Shown piece by piece: positions 17,676 to 28,398 of a stretch of 55,317 bases of DNA. A program made the translations under genes and the position numbers. Each line of letters begins with the position of its first letter. Within the stretch, counting starts at the first letter, position 1. Source of the stretch: Oscillospiraceae bacterium (GTDB taxonomy: Bacteria; Bacillota; Clostridia; Oscillospirales; Oscillospiraceae). The stretch is from NCBI GenBank assembly GCA_017429325.1, contig JAFRPC010000037.1:1-55317 (forward strand), in the 5' to 3' direction. The notes under the pieces were generated by a model that was given only the letters and a program-made list of their open reading frames with translations, did no database searches and was not told the origin of the DNA.

Positions 17676-18530
17676 ATGAACGATTTTTCCAGGATCCTCA
17701 TGGTTTCCGACTTTGACCGGACCCTGACGGGCCCCGACAGCCGGGTGCCCGCAGCCAACATTGAGGCCATCCGCCGCTTCATGGAGAAGGGCGGACGCTT
17801 CACCGTGGGCACCGGGCGCAGCGCCCCCATGTTCCGGCCCCACCACGACAAGGTCCCCACCAACGCGCCGTTGATCCTCTACAACGGGGCGGCGGCCTAC
17901 GACTACGCCACCGAGACGCTCTCCGGGGCGGTGTGGATGTCCACGGGCCGGGAGCTGCTGGAATATATCACCGAGAACTTCCCGGAGCTCTGGCTGGAGG
18001 TCCAGGGGGTGGATGTCCATTACCTCATCGGCGAGAACCCCGTCCGGGAGGCCTTCTACACCGCCCAGGGCGTGGCCCACAGGACCGTCACCGTGGCCGA
18101 GGCTCCGGCCCGCTATCACAAGCTTGCCATCTTCGGGGAGTTCCACGGCCTGGACGTGGGGCAGTTCTACAGCGGCACCCCCGAGGAGATCGAGCGATTC
18201 GGGCTCTGCTGCGAGAAGATCATGCGGGACTGGCCGGGCCTGATCGCCGACCGGGCCGCGCCGCGCATCATCGACCTCCAGGCCAGCCGGGGCGGAAAGG
18301 GCCGGGCCGCCCGGGACCTGGCGAAGCGCTTGGGCCGCCCGATCCTGGTCTGCGTGGGGGACGCGATGAACGACGCCTCCATGCTGCTGGAGGCGGACCT
18401 GGCCTTTGCCCCGTCGGACTGCGCCGAGGAGATCAAGGCCCTGGGCTGCTGCCGCCTGGTGCGCCCCTGCGCCGAGGGCAGCCTCGCAGGCGTCGTGGAA
18501 GCCCTGGAAGAGATGGAAATTGACAATTGA
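17676..18530 (+). CDS. HAD superfamily hydrolase (Cof/IIB type)
   Basis: Predicted cytosolic phosphatase of unknown substrate. HAD motif I is DFDRTLTG (nucleophile Asp and acid Asp), motif II is in GTGRS, and motif IV is GDAMNDASML. The ~150-residue insert between motifs II and III is typical of the IIB (Cof) cap. The length is 284 residues from ATG 17676. The ATG at 17655 lacks a ribosome site. The last residues (EIDN-stop) are encoded by 7-bp repeats starting at 18520, so the repeat has formed the C-terminus. Confidence 0.85.
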   Translation: MNDFSRILMVSDFDRTLTGPDSRVPAANIEAIRRFMEKGGRFTVGTGRSAPMFRPHHDKVPTNAPLILYNGAAAYDYATETLSGAVWMSTGRELLEYITENFPELWLEVQGVDVHYLIGENPVREAFYTAQGVAHRTVTVAEAPARYHKLAIFGEFHGLDVGQFYSGTPEEIERFGLCCEKIMRDWPGLIADRAAPRIIDLQASRGGKGRAARDLAKRLGRPILVCVGDAMNDASMLLEADLAFAPSDCAEEIKALGCCRLVRPCAEGSLAGVVEALEEMEIDN

Positions 18531-18547
18531 CAATGGAGAATGGACGA
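18520..18547. repeat. 7-bp tandem repeat overlapping the end of the HAD gene
   Basis: Four units: TTGACAA, TTGACAA, TGGAGAA and TGGACGA. The HAD stop codon (18528-18530) is inside the second unit. Confidence 0.7.
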
Positions 18548-18757
18548 TGCAGCGTCTTTTGACGCGATTCATTTGCAATGTTCACAAAACTTTTATCATT
18601 TGTTTCCAACGAATTCATACCCTGTTCATAAATATCGGTTATGATGTGACCGTAAGCGATAGCGAAAGCCGCTGTACTTTTCATTTCTTCTCTTCTTTTC
18701 TCGAAGGCCCCCGGGCAACCGGGGGTCTTTGAGTTTTTTTGTTTTTATCTGGGCATC
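18548..18757 (+). other. intergenic stretch with possible small transcript and terminator
   Basis: No protein gene is seen. A TATGAT at 18640-18645 could be a -10, but no good -35 accompanies it. The stretch from there to the terminator at 18705-18740 (CCCCCGG-GCAA-CCGGGGG then T-rich) could be a ~90-nt small RNA or simply the 3' trailer of the HAD transcript. Confidence 0.3.
18705..18740 (+). terminator. terminator downstream of the HAD gene
   Basis: GGCCCCCGG-GCAA-CCGGGGGTC stem-loop followed by TTTGAGTTTTTTT. It is about 175 bp past the HAD stop. Confidence 0.7.
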
Positions 18758-18783
18758 GTAGGGGCCGATGCCTACATCGGCCC
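18758..18783. repeat. GTAGGGGC palindromic module (GGGCCGATG stem)
   Basis: Identical over 26 bp to 6878-6903. It lies directly after the terminator. Confidence 0.8.
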
Positions 18784-18833
18784 TTTGCCCGTTCCAATAT
18801 GCTAAATTGTGAACAAAATATGAAAATTGAAGC

Positions 18834-18862
18834 TTGACAAACGGCAGGGCCGGTGCTATAGT
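18834..18862 (+). promoter_or_regulatory. strong promoter upstream of rsgA leader
   Basis: Perfect TTGACA (18834-18839), a 17-bp spacer and TATAGT (18857-18862). The leader then carries a GTCCGC-AGGA-GCGGAC hairpin (about 18874-18890). Confidence 0.8.
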
Positions 18863-18908
18863 CTATAGCGGAGCGTCCGCAGGAGCGGACCGGAAAGGAG
18901 AAAACACG

Positions 18909-18944
18909 ATGCGCATAAAAAATTATGAGGTCGTTTTCACCTAA
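18909..18944 (+). CDS. possible 11-residue leader peptide
   Basis: AAAGGAG eight bases before an ATG starts the frame MRIKNYEVVFT, then TAA. A strong promoter and a hairpin precede it, and about 230 bp of leader follow before rsgA. It could be a translated leader controlling rsgA, or a chance frame behind a good ribosome site. I recognise no known leader in it. Confidence 0.35.
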   Translation: MRIKNYEVVFT

Positions 18945-19085
18945 CTGAATATGGGCGAAGCCGACGCGAAGGGAGCTTTCCCGGAGCCGGAGCGCCCCAA
19001 CAAGGAACTTTCGTTAAAATGGCAACCGCAGGATGCAGCCAGGAACGGGAGCTGCTTCGCTGCGGTATTTTTCTGCCCATTTTCG

Positions 19086-19157
19086 GTAGGGGCCGATGCC
19101 CACATCGGCCCTGTCTGCGACCGAGGGACGAGGGCGGATGTGGGCATCCGCCCCTAC
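19086..19157. repeat. pair of inverted GTAGGGGC palindromic modules
   Basis: GTAGGGGCCGATG-CCCA-CATCGGCCC is followed 21 bp later by a reversed copy with stem GGCGGATG and terminal CCCCTAC. Together they can fold into one long structure. They end only 20 bp before the rsgA start. Confidence 0.8.
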
Positions 19158-19177
19158 GGAGAATGGAGGAATATGCT

Positions 19178-20212
19178 TTGATATTATCCGATTACGGAAC
19201 AATACCGACTTTTGAAAACCTGCCGGGGATCCCGGCCCGCGTCACCGCCCAGCACAAGGAGCGCTATGAGCTGGTCTGCGAGCAGGGCGAGACCTGCGCC
19301 CGGCTGAAAACAAAGGAATACTACTGGGGGACAGAATTGTTCCCCACCGTCGGGGACTATGTAATGCTGAACTACGTCGCCGACGGGGACAGCCAGATCC
19401 TGTCTACCCTGCCCCGGCGGACCTGCTTCTCCCGCCGGGAGCCGGGTCCTGTGCCCAGAGACCAGGCTGTGGCCGCCAACTTTGACTATGTGTTCATTTT
19501 GCAGTCCCTGAACCAGGACTTCAACCCCGCCCGGCTGGAGCGCTATCTGACCCTGGCCTGGCAGTCCGGCGCGACGCCGGTGGTCCTGCTGACCAAGGCC
19601 GACCTGGCGCCGTCTTATGGGGAGTACCTGGCCCGGGCGAAGCGGAGCGCCCCCGGCGTGGAGGTCCACGCCGTCAGCGCCCGGACGGGCTTCGGCCTGG
19701 AGGGCCTCACCCCCTGGCTGCAGCCGGGAAAGACCCTGGTCTTCCTGGGCTCCTCCGGCGTGGGAAAATCCAGTCTGGTCAACGCCCTGGCCGGGAAGGA
19801 GATCATGGGCGTCGGCGGCATCCGGGAGCAGGACGGCAGGGGCCGCCACACCACCACCCACCGCCAGCTCCTCCGGCTCGACAGCGGCGTGCTGATCATC
19901 GACACGCCGGGGATGCGTGAGCTGGGGATGGCGGCGGCGGAGGAGGGTCTGGCGGACGCCTTTTCCGACGTGGAGCAGTACCTGGGCCGCTGCCGCTTTT
20001 CCGACTGCTCCCACACCAGGGAGCCCGGCTGCGCCATCCGGGCGGCTATCGCCGGCGGGGAACTGGACCACGCCCGCTGGGAGCGATACCGAAAACTGAA
20101 CGCCGAAGCCGAGGACCGGGAAGAGCTGCTCCGCCGCAAACACGACTGGTCCAAGGCCATTGCGAAAGCAAACAAACAACGGAAACGTGACATCGGGGAC
20201 GATTCTCGATGA
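19178..20212 (+). CDS. rsgA: ribosome small-subunit-dependent GTPase RsgA
   Basis: Circularly permuted GTPase that checks late 30S maturation. An OB-fold N-domain is followed by G4 (TKAD), G1 at about residue 191 (GSSGVGKSS), G3 (DTPGM) and a zinc site C-x(5)-C-x-H-x(5)-C in CRFSDCSHTREPGC. I chose the TTG at 19178 because GGAGGA lies seven bases before it and the protein then starts MILSDYG as in relatives (344 residues). The in-frame ATG at 19163 has its ribosome site after it. Frames further upstream cross the repeat and are unlikely. Confidence 0.92.
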   Translation: MILSDYGTIPTFENLPGIPARVTAQHKERYELVCEQGETCARLKTKEYYWGTELFPTVGDYVMLNYVADGDSQILSTLPRRTCFSRREPGPVPRDQAVAANFDYVFILQSLNQDFNPARLERYLTLAWQSGATPVVLLTKADLAPSYGEYLARAKRSAPGVEVHAVSARTGFGLEGLTPWLQPGKTLVFLGSSGVGKSSLVNALAGKEIMGVGGIREQDGRGRHTTTHRQLLRLDSGVLIIDTPGMRELGMAAAEEGLADAFSDVEQYLGRCRFSDCSHTREPGCAIRAAIAGGELDHARWERYRKLNAEAEDREELLRRKHDWSKAIAKANKQRKRDIGDDSR

Positions 20213-20247
20213 CATACTGAAAAACTCCCCGAAAGGAGGGAATAACT

Positions 20248-21981
20248 GTGCGAAAGCTTTTGATCTATCTCAAGCCCTACAAGGGCAAGATCGCCCTGGC
20301 GACGCTGCTGATGGCGATCTCCGCGGTCTGCGACCTGCTGCTGCCCACCCTGATGTCCAGCGTGCTGGACAAGGGCGTCTACGGCGCAGCCGAGGGCAAT
20401 ACCTTTCCTTATATCTTAAAAATCGCCGGACTGATGCTGGCGACCTCTCTGGTGAGCCTGGCCGCCGTGGCCGGAGGCTTCTGGATGGTCTTCCACGTGG
20501 TGGCCGGTTATACCTGGAGCCTGCGCTCCGCCCTCTTCCGCAAGGTCCACACCATGACCTTAGAGGAGGTGGGCCGTCAGGGCGCCTCCAACCTCGTGAC
20601 CCGGGCCTCCCATGACGTGGGGACCCTGAACTGGGTGATCTCCGCCCTCTGCGGCGAGATCCTTATCATTCCCATGATGTTCCTGGGCGCCCTCTTCCTC
20701 TGTATGCGGAAGGATTTCCGGCTCTCGCTGGTGATCCTCTGCGCTGTGCCCCTGCTGATCGGGGCCGGTCTGCTCATGAGCAAGAAAATCGAGCAGCTCT
20801 GGGAGGTCTCCGACGACTACTGCGACAAGCAGAACGACCTGGTCCGGGAGCGGCTCCGGGGCGTCCGGGTCATCCGGGCCTTCAACCGGGAGCAGTACGC
20901 CCATGAGCGCGTCACCGACGCCACCAAGGTCATGGCCGACAACATCATCCGGGCCAACGTCCGCATGGAGCTCATCGACCCCGCCGCGGCCTTCGTGCTC
21001 AACACGGCGGCCCTGCTGGTGGTCTTCCTGGGCGGCGTCCGCATGGAGCGGGGCAGCGGCCTCACTGCCGGCGACATCTTTGCGATGATCCAGTACATCA
21101 ACATCATCTTAGGCGCCATCGTCTCCGTCTCCTACGACATCGTCCTGCTGCCCCACGTCCGGGTGGCCGTCAGACGGCTGCGCCAGATCACGGAGTCCAA
21201 GGGTCTTGAGGACGAGCGGCCCGCCGAGGGCCTGCGCTTCTCCGGGGCCATCGACCTGGACCGGGCCAGCTTCACCTATCCCGGCAGCTCCCTCCCCGCC
21301 CTGGCGGACGTGGATCTCCACATCCGGGCGGGGGAGTGGGTCTCCGTCATCGGCGGCACCGGCTCCGGCAAGACCACCCTGGCCGAGCTGCTGCTGGCGT
21401 TTAGACTTCCGACGGAAGGCAGTTTGCGTTTTGACGGACGAAACTCCGTCGATATTTCCAATAAGGACATTCGGGCCAACATCTCCTGCTCTTTGCAGAA
21501 GTCCATGCTCTATTCCGGGACCGTGGCGGAGAACCTGCGCATGGGCAAGCCCGACGCCACCGACGAGGAGCTCTGGGCCGCCCTGGAGCTGGCCCAGGTG
21601 GCGGACTTCATCCGGGAACAGCCGAAGGGCCTGAATTTCAAGCTGGAACAGGCCGGGACCAACGTCTCCGGCGGCCAGAAGCAGCGCCTCGCCATCGCCC
21701 GGGCCATCCTCAAGGAGGCCCCCATCTACATCTTCGACGACTCCTTCTCCGCCCTGGACTTCCTCACCGAGGCCAAGGTCCGCAAGGCGCTGAATGAGAA
21801 GCTGGCAGGCCGGACCCGCATCGTCATCACCCAGCGGGTGGTCTCGGCGATGCACTGCGACCGCATCTTTGTCCTGGCCGACGGCGCCCTGGCAGGCGTC
21901 GGGACCCACGCGGAGCTGCTGGAAAGCTGCTCCATCTACCGGGAGATCTTCCTCTCTCAGACGGGAGGTGGGCTCGCATGA
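20248..21981 (+). CDS. ABC exporter half-transporter with degenerate site (first subunit)
   Basis: Six membrane helices (about 1-305) are fused to an ATPase domain. Walker A is GGTGSGKTT at about 369, the signature is VSGGQKQRLAIARA, and Walker B ends IFDDSFSALD. The catalytic Glu after Walker B is replaced by Asp, the hallmark of the degenerate-site half of heterodimeric exporters (BmrCD, TM287/288 type). The length is 577 residues. The start is GTG 20248 behind AAAGGAGG. It overlaps the next gene by 4 bp; the two proteins should form one multidrug- or lipid-type exporter. The substrate is not evident. Confidence 0.9.
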   Translation: MRKLLIYLKPYKGKIALATLLMAISAVCDLLLPTLMSSVLDKGVYGAAEGNTFPYILKIAGLMLATSLVSLAAVAGGFWMVFHVVAGYTWSLRSALFRKVHTMTLEEVGRQGASNLVTRASHDVGTLNWVISALCGEILIIPMMFLGALFLCMRKDFRLSLVILCAVPLLIGAGLLMSKKIEQLWEVSDDYCDKQNDLVRERLRGVRVIRAFNREQYAHERVTDATKVMADNIIRANVRMELIDPAAAFVLNTAALLVVFLGGVRMERGSGLTAGDIFAMIQYINIILGAIVSVSYDIVLLPHVRVAVRRLRQITESKGLEDERPAEGLRFSGAIDLDRASFTYPGSSLPALADVDLHIRAGEWVSVIGGTGSGKTTLAELLLAFRLPTEGSLRFDGRNSVDISNKDIRANISCSLQKSMLYSGTVAENLRMGKPDATDEELWAALELAQVADFIREQPKGLNFKLEQAGTNVSGGQKQRLAIARAILKEAPIYIFDDSFSALDFLTEAKVRKALNEKLAGRTRIVITQRVVSAMHCDRIFVLADGALAGVGTHAELLESCSIYREIFLSQTGGGLA

Positions 21982-23819
21982 CGATCTCTGAATTCAAGGA
22001 CGAACTCGACCTGAGCGAAGAGGCCGAGGAGACCGAAGAGACCGAAGAGGCCGAAGAAAAGAAGGGCAAGCGCCGCCTCTTTGACGAGACGGGCAAGCGC
22101 CTTCTGAAGGAGATCTGGCCCCTCCGAGGCTGGATCCTCCTGGCCGCCTGCATCTGCCTGCTGCTGATCGGCTGCGCCATCGCGGAACCGGAGCTCCTGG
22201 GCAAGCTCATCGACAAGCTCTACGACTGGACCAAGGACCCGGCCCCCGGCCTGGCCCGCAGCCTGCTGCCGGGCCTGGGCATCCTGCTGGCCGTCTACGC
22301 CGCCGAGGGCCTGATGACCTACGGCAAGTTCTACCTGCTGACCAACATCGTCAGCCGCTTCTTCTGCGCGGGCTTTCGCATCCGCATCTCCGAGAAGCTG
22401 CGCCGTCTGCCCGTGTCCTTCGTGGACAAGACCCCCGCCGGAGACGTCATCGATCGGATGATGGACGACGTGGGCAACATGTCCGACAGCATCTTCATCG
22501 TCGTGGACATCCTGCTCTCCGGCCTGCTGCAAATGCTGGTCATCGCCGTGATCCTCTTCCTGACGGACTGGCGCATGGCCATCCCCGTGGTGCTGCTGGC
22601 CCCCCTGTCCGTCTTCCTCTCCACCCGGATGGCGGCCCTGGGGGAGAAGCACTGGGACAAGCACTGGGACCTGGGCGGCAAGCTGACCTCCCTGGCGGAG
22701 GAGAGCTTCACCAACTATCCCACCACCAAGGCCTTCTGCCGGGAGGAGGAGATCCAGAAGAAGTACGACGCCCTCTCCCAGCGCCACCAGCGCCGGGGCA
22801 TCTTAGGCCGCTTCCTCTCCTCCATCGTGCAGCCCGTCATCGCCACGGTCAACGCTCTGGCCTACATCGCTGTCACCGTGGTAGGCGGCTGGCTGATCCT
22901 GAACCGGGGCGTCGCCATCGGCACCGTTGTTACCATTATTCTCTTCGCCCGGCGGCTGTCCTCGCCCCTGGAGCGGGTGGCCTTCGGCCTGGGCTACGTC
23001 CAGCAGATCAAGGGCGCGGCCAAGCGCGTCTTCAAGCTCCTGGACACCCCCGAGGAGGAGGACCCCGCCGGGACCGTGGAAGGCCCCACCCAGGGCCACG
23101 TGGTCTTTGAACACGTGGACTTCTCCTACGACCCGGACAAGCCCCTGATCCGGGACCTCAGCTTAGAGGTCCAACCGGGCCAGAAGGTGGCCATCGTGGG
23201 CCCCACCGGCGCGGGCAAGACCACCATCGTCAACCTGCTCATGCGCTTCTACGACATCCAGGGAGGCCGGGTGCTGATCGACGGGCAGGACGCCTCCACG
23301 CTCTCCCGGGCCGAGAACCGCAGGCTCTTCGCTATGGTCCTCCAGGACACCTGGCTCTTCAAGGGCACCGTGGCCGAAAACGTGGCCTACGGCAGCCCCG
23401 GCGTCAGCCGGGATGAGATCGAGCGGGTCTGCGACCAGGCCTACTGCGACCACTTCATCCGCCGCCTGCCCCAGGGCTACGACACCGTGATCTCTGAGGA
23501 CAGCACCGCCGTCTCCTCGGGCCAGAAGCAGCTTCTGACCATTGCCCGGGCGATGCTGGCGGGCCGCCCCCTGCTGATCCTGGACGAGGCCACCTCCAAC
23601 GTGGACACCCGGACGGAGCTGCTGATCCAGAAGGCTATGGACAGGCTCATGGGAGGCCGCACCTGCTTTGTCATCGCCCACCGGCTCTCCACCATCGTGG
23701 ACGCGGACCTGATCCTGGTCCTCCGGGACGGCCAGATCGTGGAGCAGGGCACACACAAGACCCTGCTGGCCCAAAAGGGCTTCTACTACGAGCTGTTCCA
23801 GAGTCAGTACGCGATCTAA
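21978..23819 (+). CDS. ABC exporter half-transporter with catalytic site (second subunit)
   Basis: The partner of the preceding gene, 613 residues. A Glu-rich cytoplasmic start (EEAEETEETEEAEEKKGK) precedes six membrane helices and an ATPase domain with Walker A GPTGAGKTT, signature VSSGQKQLLTIARA, and intact Walker B LLILDEATSNVD. The catalytic Glu is present, as expected of the active half of a heterodimer. It is translationally coupled to the first subunit (ATGA). Its TAA stop lies within the first bases of a repeat block that is duplicated 138 bp further on. Confidence 0.9.
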   Translation: MTISEFKDELDLSEEAEETEETEEAEEKKGKRRLFDETGKRLLKEIWPLRGWILLAACICLLLIGCAIAEPELLGKLIDKLYDWTKDPAPGLARSLLPGLGILLAVYAAEGLMTYGKFYLLTNIVSRFFCAGFRIRISEKLRRLPVSFVDKTPAGDVIDRMMDDVGNMSDSIFIVVDILLSGLLQMLVIAVILFLTDWRMAIPVVLLAPLSVFLSTRMAALGEKHWDKHWDLGGKLTSLAEESFTNYPTTKAFCREEEIQKKYDALSQRHQRRGILGRFLSSIVQPVIATVNALAYIAVTVVGGWLILNRGVAIGTVVTIILFARRLSSPLERVAFGLGYVQQIKGAAKRVFKLLDTPEEEDPAGTVEGPTQGHVVFEHVDFSYDPDKPLIRDLSLEVQPGQKVAIVGPTGAGKTTIVNLLMRFYDIQGGRVLIDGQDASTLSRAENRRLFAMVLQDTWLFKGTVAENVAYGSPGVSRDEIERVCDQAYCDHFIRRLPQGYDTVISEDSTAVSSGQKQLLTIARAMLAGRPLLILDEATSNVDTRTELLIQKAMDRLMGGRTCFVIAHRLSTIVDADLILVLRDGQIVEQGTHKTLLAQKGFYYELFQSQYAI

Positions 23820-24057
23820 GGCAACAGGCAACGGGCAACAGGCAACAGACCCGCCTGTAGGGACGGCTCTCAGCTGTCCGCGGTTCCCCGCCCGGTCGAG
23901 TGACCAGTGACCAGTGACCAGTCACCAGGGGACGGGGGAGGCGGATTCTTCGCTCTAAGGCAACAGGCAACGGGCAACAGGCAACAGACCCGCCTGTAGG
24001 GACGGCTCTCAGCCGTCCGCAGTCCCCCGCCTGTAGGGGCGGTCATTGGCCGCCCAC
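23817..24057. repeat. compound repeat block with a 62-bp direct duplication
   Basis: Two near-identical copies (23818-23881 and 23956-24020) each carry four GGCAACR 7-bp units and a GACGGCTCTCAGC palindrome behind CTGTAGG. Between them lie four AGTGACC-type units (23899-23926) and a GGATTCTTCGCTC module. A third palindrome (GGGCGGTCATTGGCCGCCC) closes the block. No gene is seen. The exporter stop codon is part of the first copy. Confidence 0.85.
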
Positions 24058-24092
24058 GTCAACGGAACGATTTTGTGATTCGGAGGTACGAT

Positions 24093-25235
24093 ATGGACCC
24101 GAAAATCAGGGAAATTGCTGAACAATACGCTGAAGGCTGCTATGGCGAGCAGTGTGAGCTGCTGCGGACCCTGGGAAGGATCCCGGCGCCCACCCGGCAG
24201 GAGGACCTGCGGGCCGCCTTTTGCCGGGACTGGCTCCTGGCCCGGGGGGCGAAGGACCTGTACATCGACGAGGCCAAAAACGTCGTCTGCCCCATTGGGC
24301 CCCAGGACGGCGAGCTCGTGGTCTTCGCCGCCCACACGGACGTGGTCTTCCCGGACCTGGAGCCCCTGCCCATGACGGAGGCGGACGGGCGCCTCTATGC
24401 CCCCGGCATCGGGGACGACACCGCGAACTTAGTGAACCTGCTGCTGGCGGCGGGATACCTGCTGCAAACCGGGCTGACGGGCCGCCGCGGGCTCCTGGTC
24501 GTCGCCAACGCCTGCGAGGAGGGGCTGGGGAATTTAGACGGGACCAAGGCCCTGTTCGCCGCATACGGGGACCGCATCAAGGCCTTCTATTCCTTCGACT
24601 GCACCATGCCCCAGTGCATCTGCCGCGCCGTGGGCTCCTACCGCTACCGCGTGACCTGCCGTACCCAGGGGGGCCACTCCTACGGGGCCTTCGGCGCACC
24701 CAACGCCATCGAGCTCCTCTGCCGCCTGGTGGAAAAGCTCTACGCCATCGAGCCGCCGAAGGGGGAGAAGACCACCTACAACGTGGGCCGCTTCGAGGGC
24801 GGCACCACCGTCAACTCCATCGCGCAGGAGGCCTCGATGCTCTATGAGTTCCGCTCCGCCTCCCAGGCCTGCCTGGAGGAGATGGAGGCCCTCTTCCGCC
24901 GGGCGGTGGAGAGCTGCCGGGGCCTTGGCGGGGAGCTGAGCGTGGAGCTGCTGGGCGTCCGGCCCGGCAGCGGCCCTGTGGACCCGGAGACCCTGCGGAG
25001 CTTCACGGAGACCAGCGCCGACGTGATCAAGACCTTCTGCGGCGAGGAGGCGGCGCTGCTGGCCGCCTCCACCGACAGCAACGTGCCCCTCTCCATAGGC
25101 GTCGTCGCCAACACCATCGGCGCGGTCCGGGGAGGCCTCTCCCACACCCGGCAGGAGTGGGTGGAGCTGGAAAGCCTCAAGGCCGGTCTGAAGATCGTCC
25201 TGTCCCTGATGCTGGGCTACGTGGACGGGCTGTAG
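24093..25235 (+). CDS. M20-family metallopeptidase (dipeptidase/deacetylase-like)
   Basis: Zinc-dependent hydrolase of peptides or acylated amino acids. Metal ligands and catalytic residues are seen in order: AAHTDVV (His, Asp), GIGDDTANL (Asp), NACEEGLGN (Glu pair), a later Asp in FSFDCT, and a C-terminal GGLSHTRQEWVEL (His). The dimerisation insert lies between about residues 185 and 290. The length is 380 residues from ATG 24093, with GGAGG six bases upstream. The substrate cannot be read from the sequence. It stands alone and ends at a clear terminator. Confidence 0.85.
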   Translation: MDPKIREIAEQYAEGCYGEQCELLRTLGRIPAPTRQEDLRAAFCRDWLLARGAKDLYIDEAKNVVCPIGPQDGELVVFAAHTDVVFPDLEPLPMTEADGRLYAPGIGDDTANLVNLLLAAGYLLQTGLTGRRGLLVVANACEEGLGNLDGTKALFAAYGDRIKAFYSFDCTMPQCICRAVGSYRYRVTCRTQGGHSYGAFGAPNAIELLCRLVEKLYAIEPPKGEKTTYNVGRFEGGTTVNSIAQEASMLYEFRSASQACLEEMEALFRRAVESCRGLGGELSVELLGVRPGSGPVDPETLRSFTETSADVIKTFCGEEAALLAASTDSNVPLSIGVVANTIGAVRGGLSHTRQEWVELESLKAGLKIVLSLMLGYVDGL

Positions 25236-25248
25236 AAAAACGAAAATC

Positions 25249-25287
25249 GCCTGCAAGCACTCCCGCGGGAGCGCTTGCAGGCTTTTT
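25249..25287 (+). terminator. terminator after the M20 peptidase gene
   Basis: GCCTGCAAGC and GCTTGCAGGC form a strong stem with the ACTCCCGCGGGAGC loop region, followed by TTTTT. Confidence 0.85.
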
Positions 25288-25290
25288 CTC

Positions 25291-25352
25291 ATCGTTCAAA
25301 TCGCAATTTGAACGATACCACAACTTTCAACTTTTCACTTTCAACTTTCAAC
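25291..25352. repeat. palindrome plus 7-bp tandem repeat
   Basis: ATCGTTCAAAT-CGCA-ATTTGAACGAT is followed by CAACTTT, CAACTTT, TCACTTT, CAACTTT and a partial unit (25321-25352). It is the reversed counterpart of 13081-13132 and lies just after the copA stop. Confidence 0.75.
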
Positions 25353-25365
25353 AGTTCCTCGGGGC

Positions 25366-27906
<2,541 letters not shown>

Positions 27907-27925
27907 ATCCGCTTCGCCTCTTTCG

Positions 27926-28237
27926 TCACTTCATCAGTTTTTTCAGGGTGTCCAGCAGCTCATCCACCGCGTCCTCCCGGCCCGCCCGGATGTCCTCCGT
28001 CACGCAGCTCCGGAGGTGGCTGGCCAGCAGGGTCCGGCAGAACCCGTTCAGCGCCGACTGGACCGCGGAGGCCTGGGTCAGGATGTCCGGGCAGTAGGCG
28101 TCCTCCTCCAGCATCCGCTGGAGGCCCCGCACCTGGCCCTCGATGCGCTTGAGCCGGTTCGTCAGCTCCCGGCGCTCGTCCTCGCTCCGCAGCTTTTTCC
28201 GCTCGCAGCAGCAATGCAGCTCTTCGCAGCCGTCCAT
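27926..28237 (-). CDS. csoR: copper-sensing repressor CsoR
   Basis: All-helical metal-responsive repressor. The Cys-x-His-x(3)-Cys set of Cu(I) sensors is present: Cys in AYCPDILTQ, then His and Cys in LLASHLRSCV. The N-terminus has an extra His/Cys-rich segment (CEELHCCCERKK). The length is 103 residues from ATG 28237, with AAGGAGG eight bases upstream; the longer frame runs into its own operator. It heads the csoR-copA operon. Copper binding would release it from the two palindromes at 28254-28308. Confidence 0.92.
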   Translation of the reverse strand: MDGCEELHCCCERKKLRSEDERRELTNRLKRIEGQVRGLQRMLEEDAYCPDILTQASAVQSALNGFCRTLLASHLRSCVTEDIRAGREDAVDELLDTLKKLMK

Positions 28238-28253
28238 GGATAAAACCTCCTTG

Positions 28254-28270
28254 ATACCCCTCCAGGGTAT
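28254..28270 (-). promoter_or_regulatory. CsoR operator 2 (leader)
   Basis: A palindromic ATACCCC-TCC-AGGGTAT, one base short of symmetry, lies between the transcription start and csoR. It is centred 38 bp from the promoter operator. Confidence 0.75.
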
Positions 28271-28286
28271 TTGTCTTTCTGTCCGT

Positions 28287-28315
28287 ATTATATACCCCGG
28301 AGGGGTATTTGTCAA
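28287..28315 (-). promoter_or_regulatory. csoR-copA promoter with operator in its spacer
   Basis: TTGACA (28310-28315), a 17-bp spacer and TATAAT (28287-28292) on the minus strand: a near-perfect sigma-A promoter. The spacer contains the palindrome ATACCCC-GGA-GGGGTAT (28292-28308), the G/C-tract form bound by CsoR. Repressor binding would cover the promoter fully. Confidence 0.85.
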
Positions 28316-28335
28316 GCGGAAAAATAACTTCTATG

Positions 28336-28365
28336 GTATAAAGAGCAGAAAACCGGTCCATACTC
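28336..28365 (+). promoter_or_regulatory. candidate sigma-F promoter of spoIIR
   Basis: GTATA (28336-28340), exactly 15 bp, then GTCCATACTC. This fits the spacing and several key bases of the Bacillus sigma-F consensus. spoIIR is a known sigma-F target, and sigF itself is encoded at 48973. Confidence 0.5.
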
Positions 28366-28398
28366 GGTACAAACGCATAGAATGGAACGGTGAAGAAT

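Noticed and set aside
18951-19181. 76-codon frame (MGEADAKGAF start) before rsgA
   Set aside because: It runs through two palindromic repeat modules and has no ribosome site; the sequence is better explained as leader.
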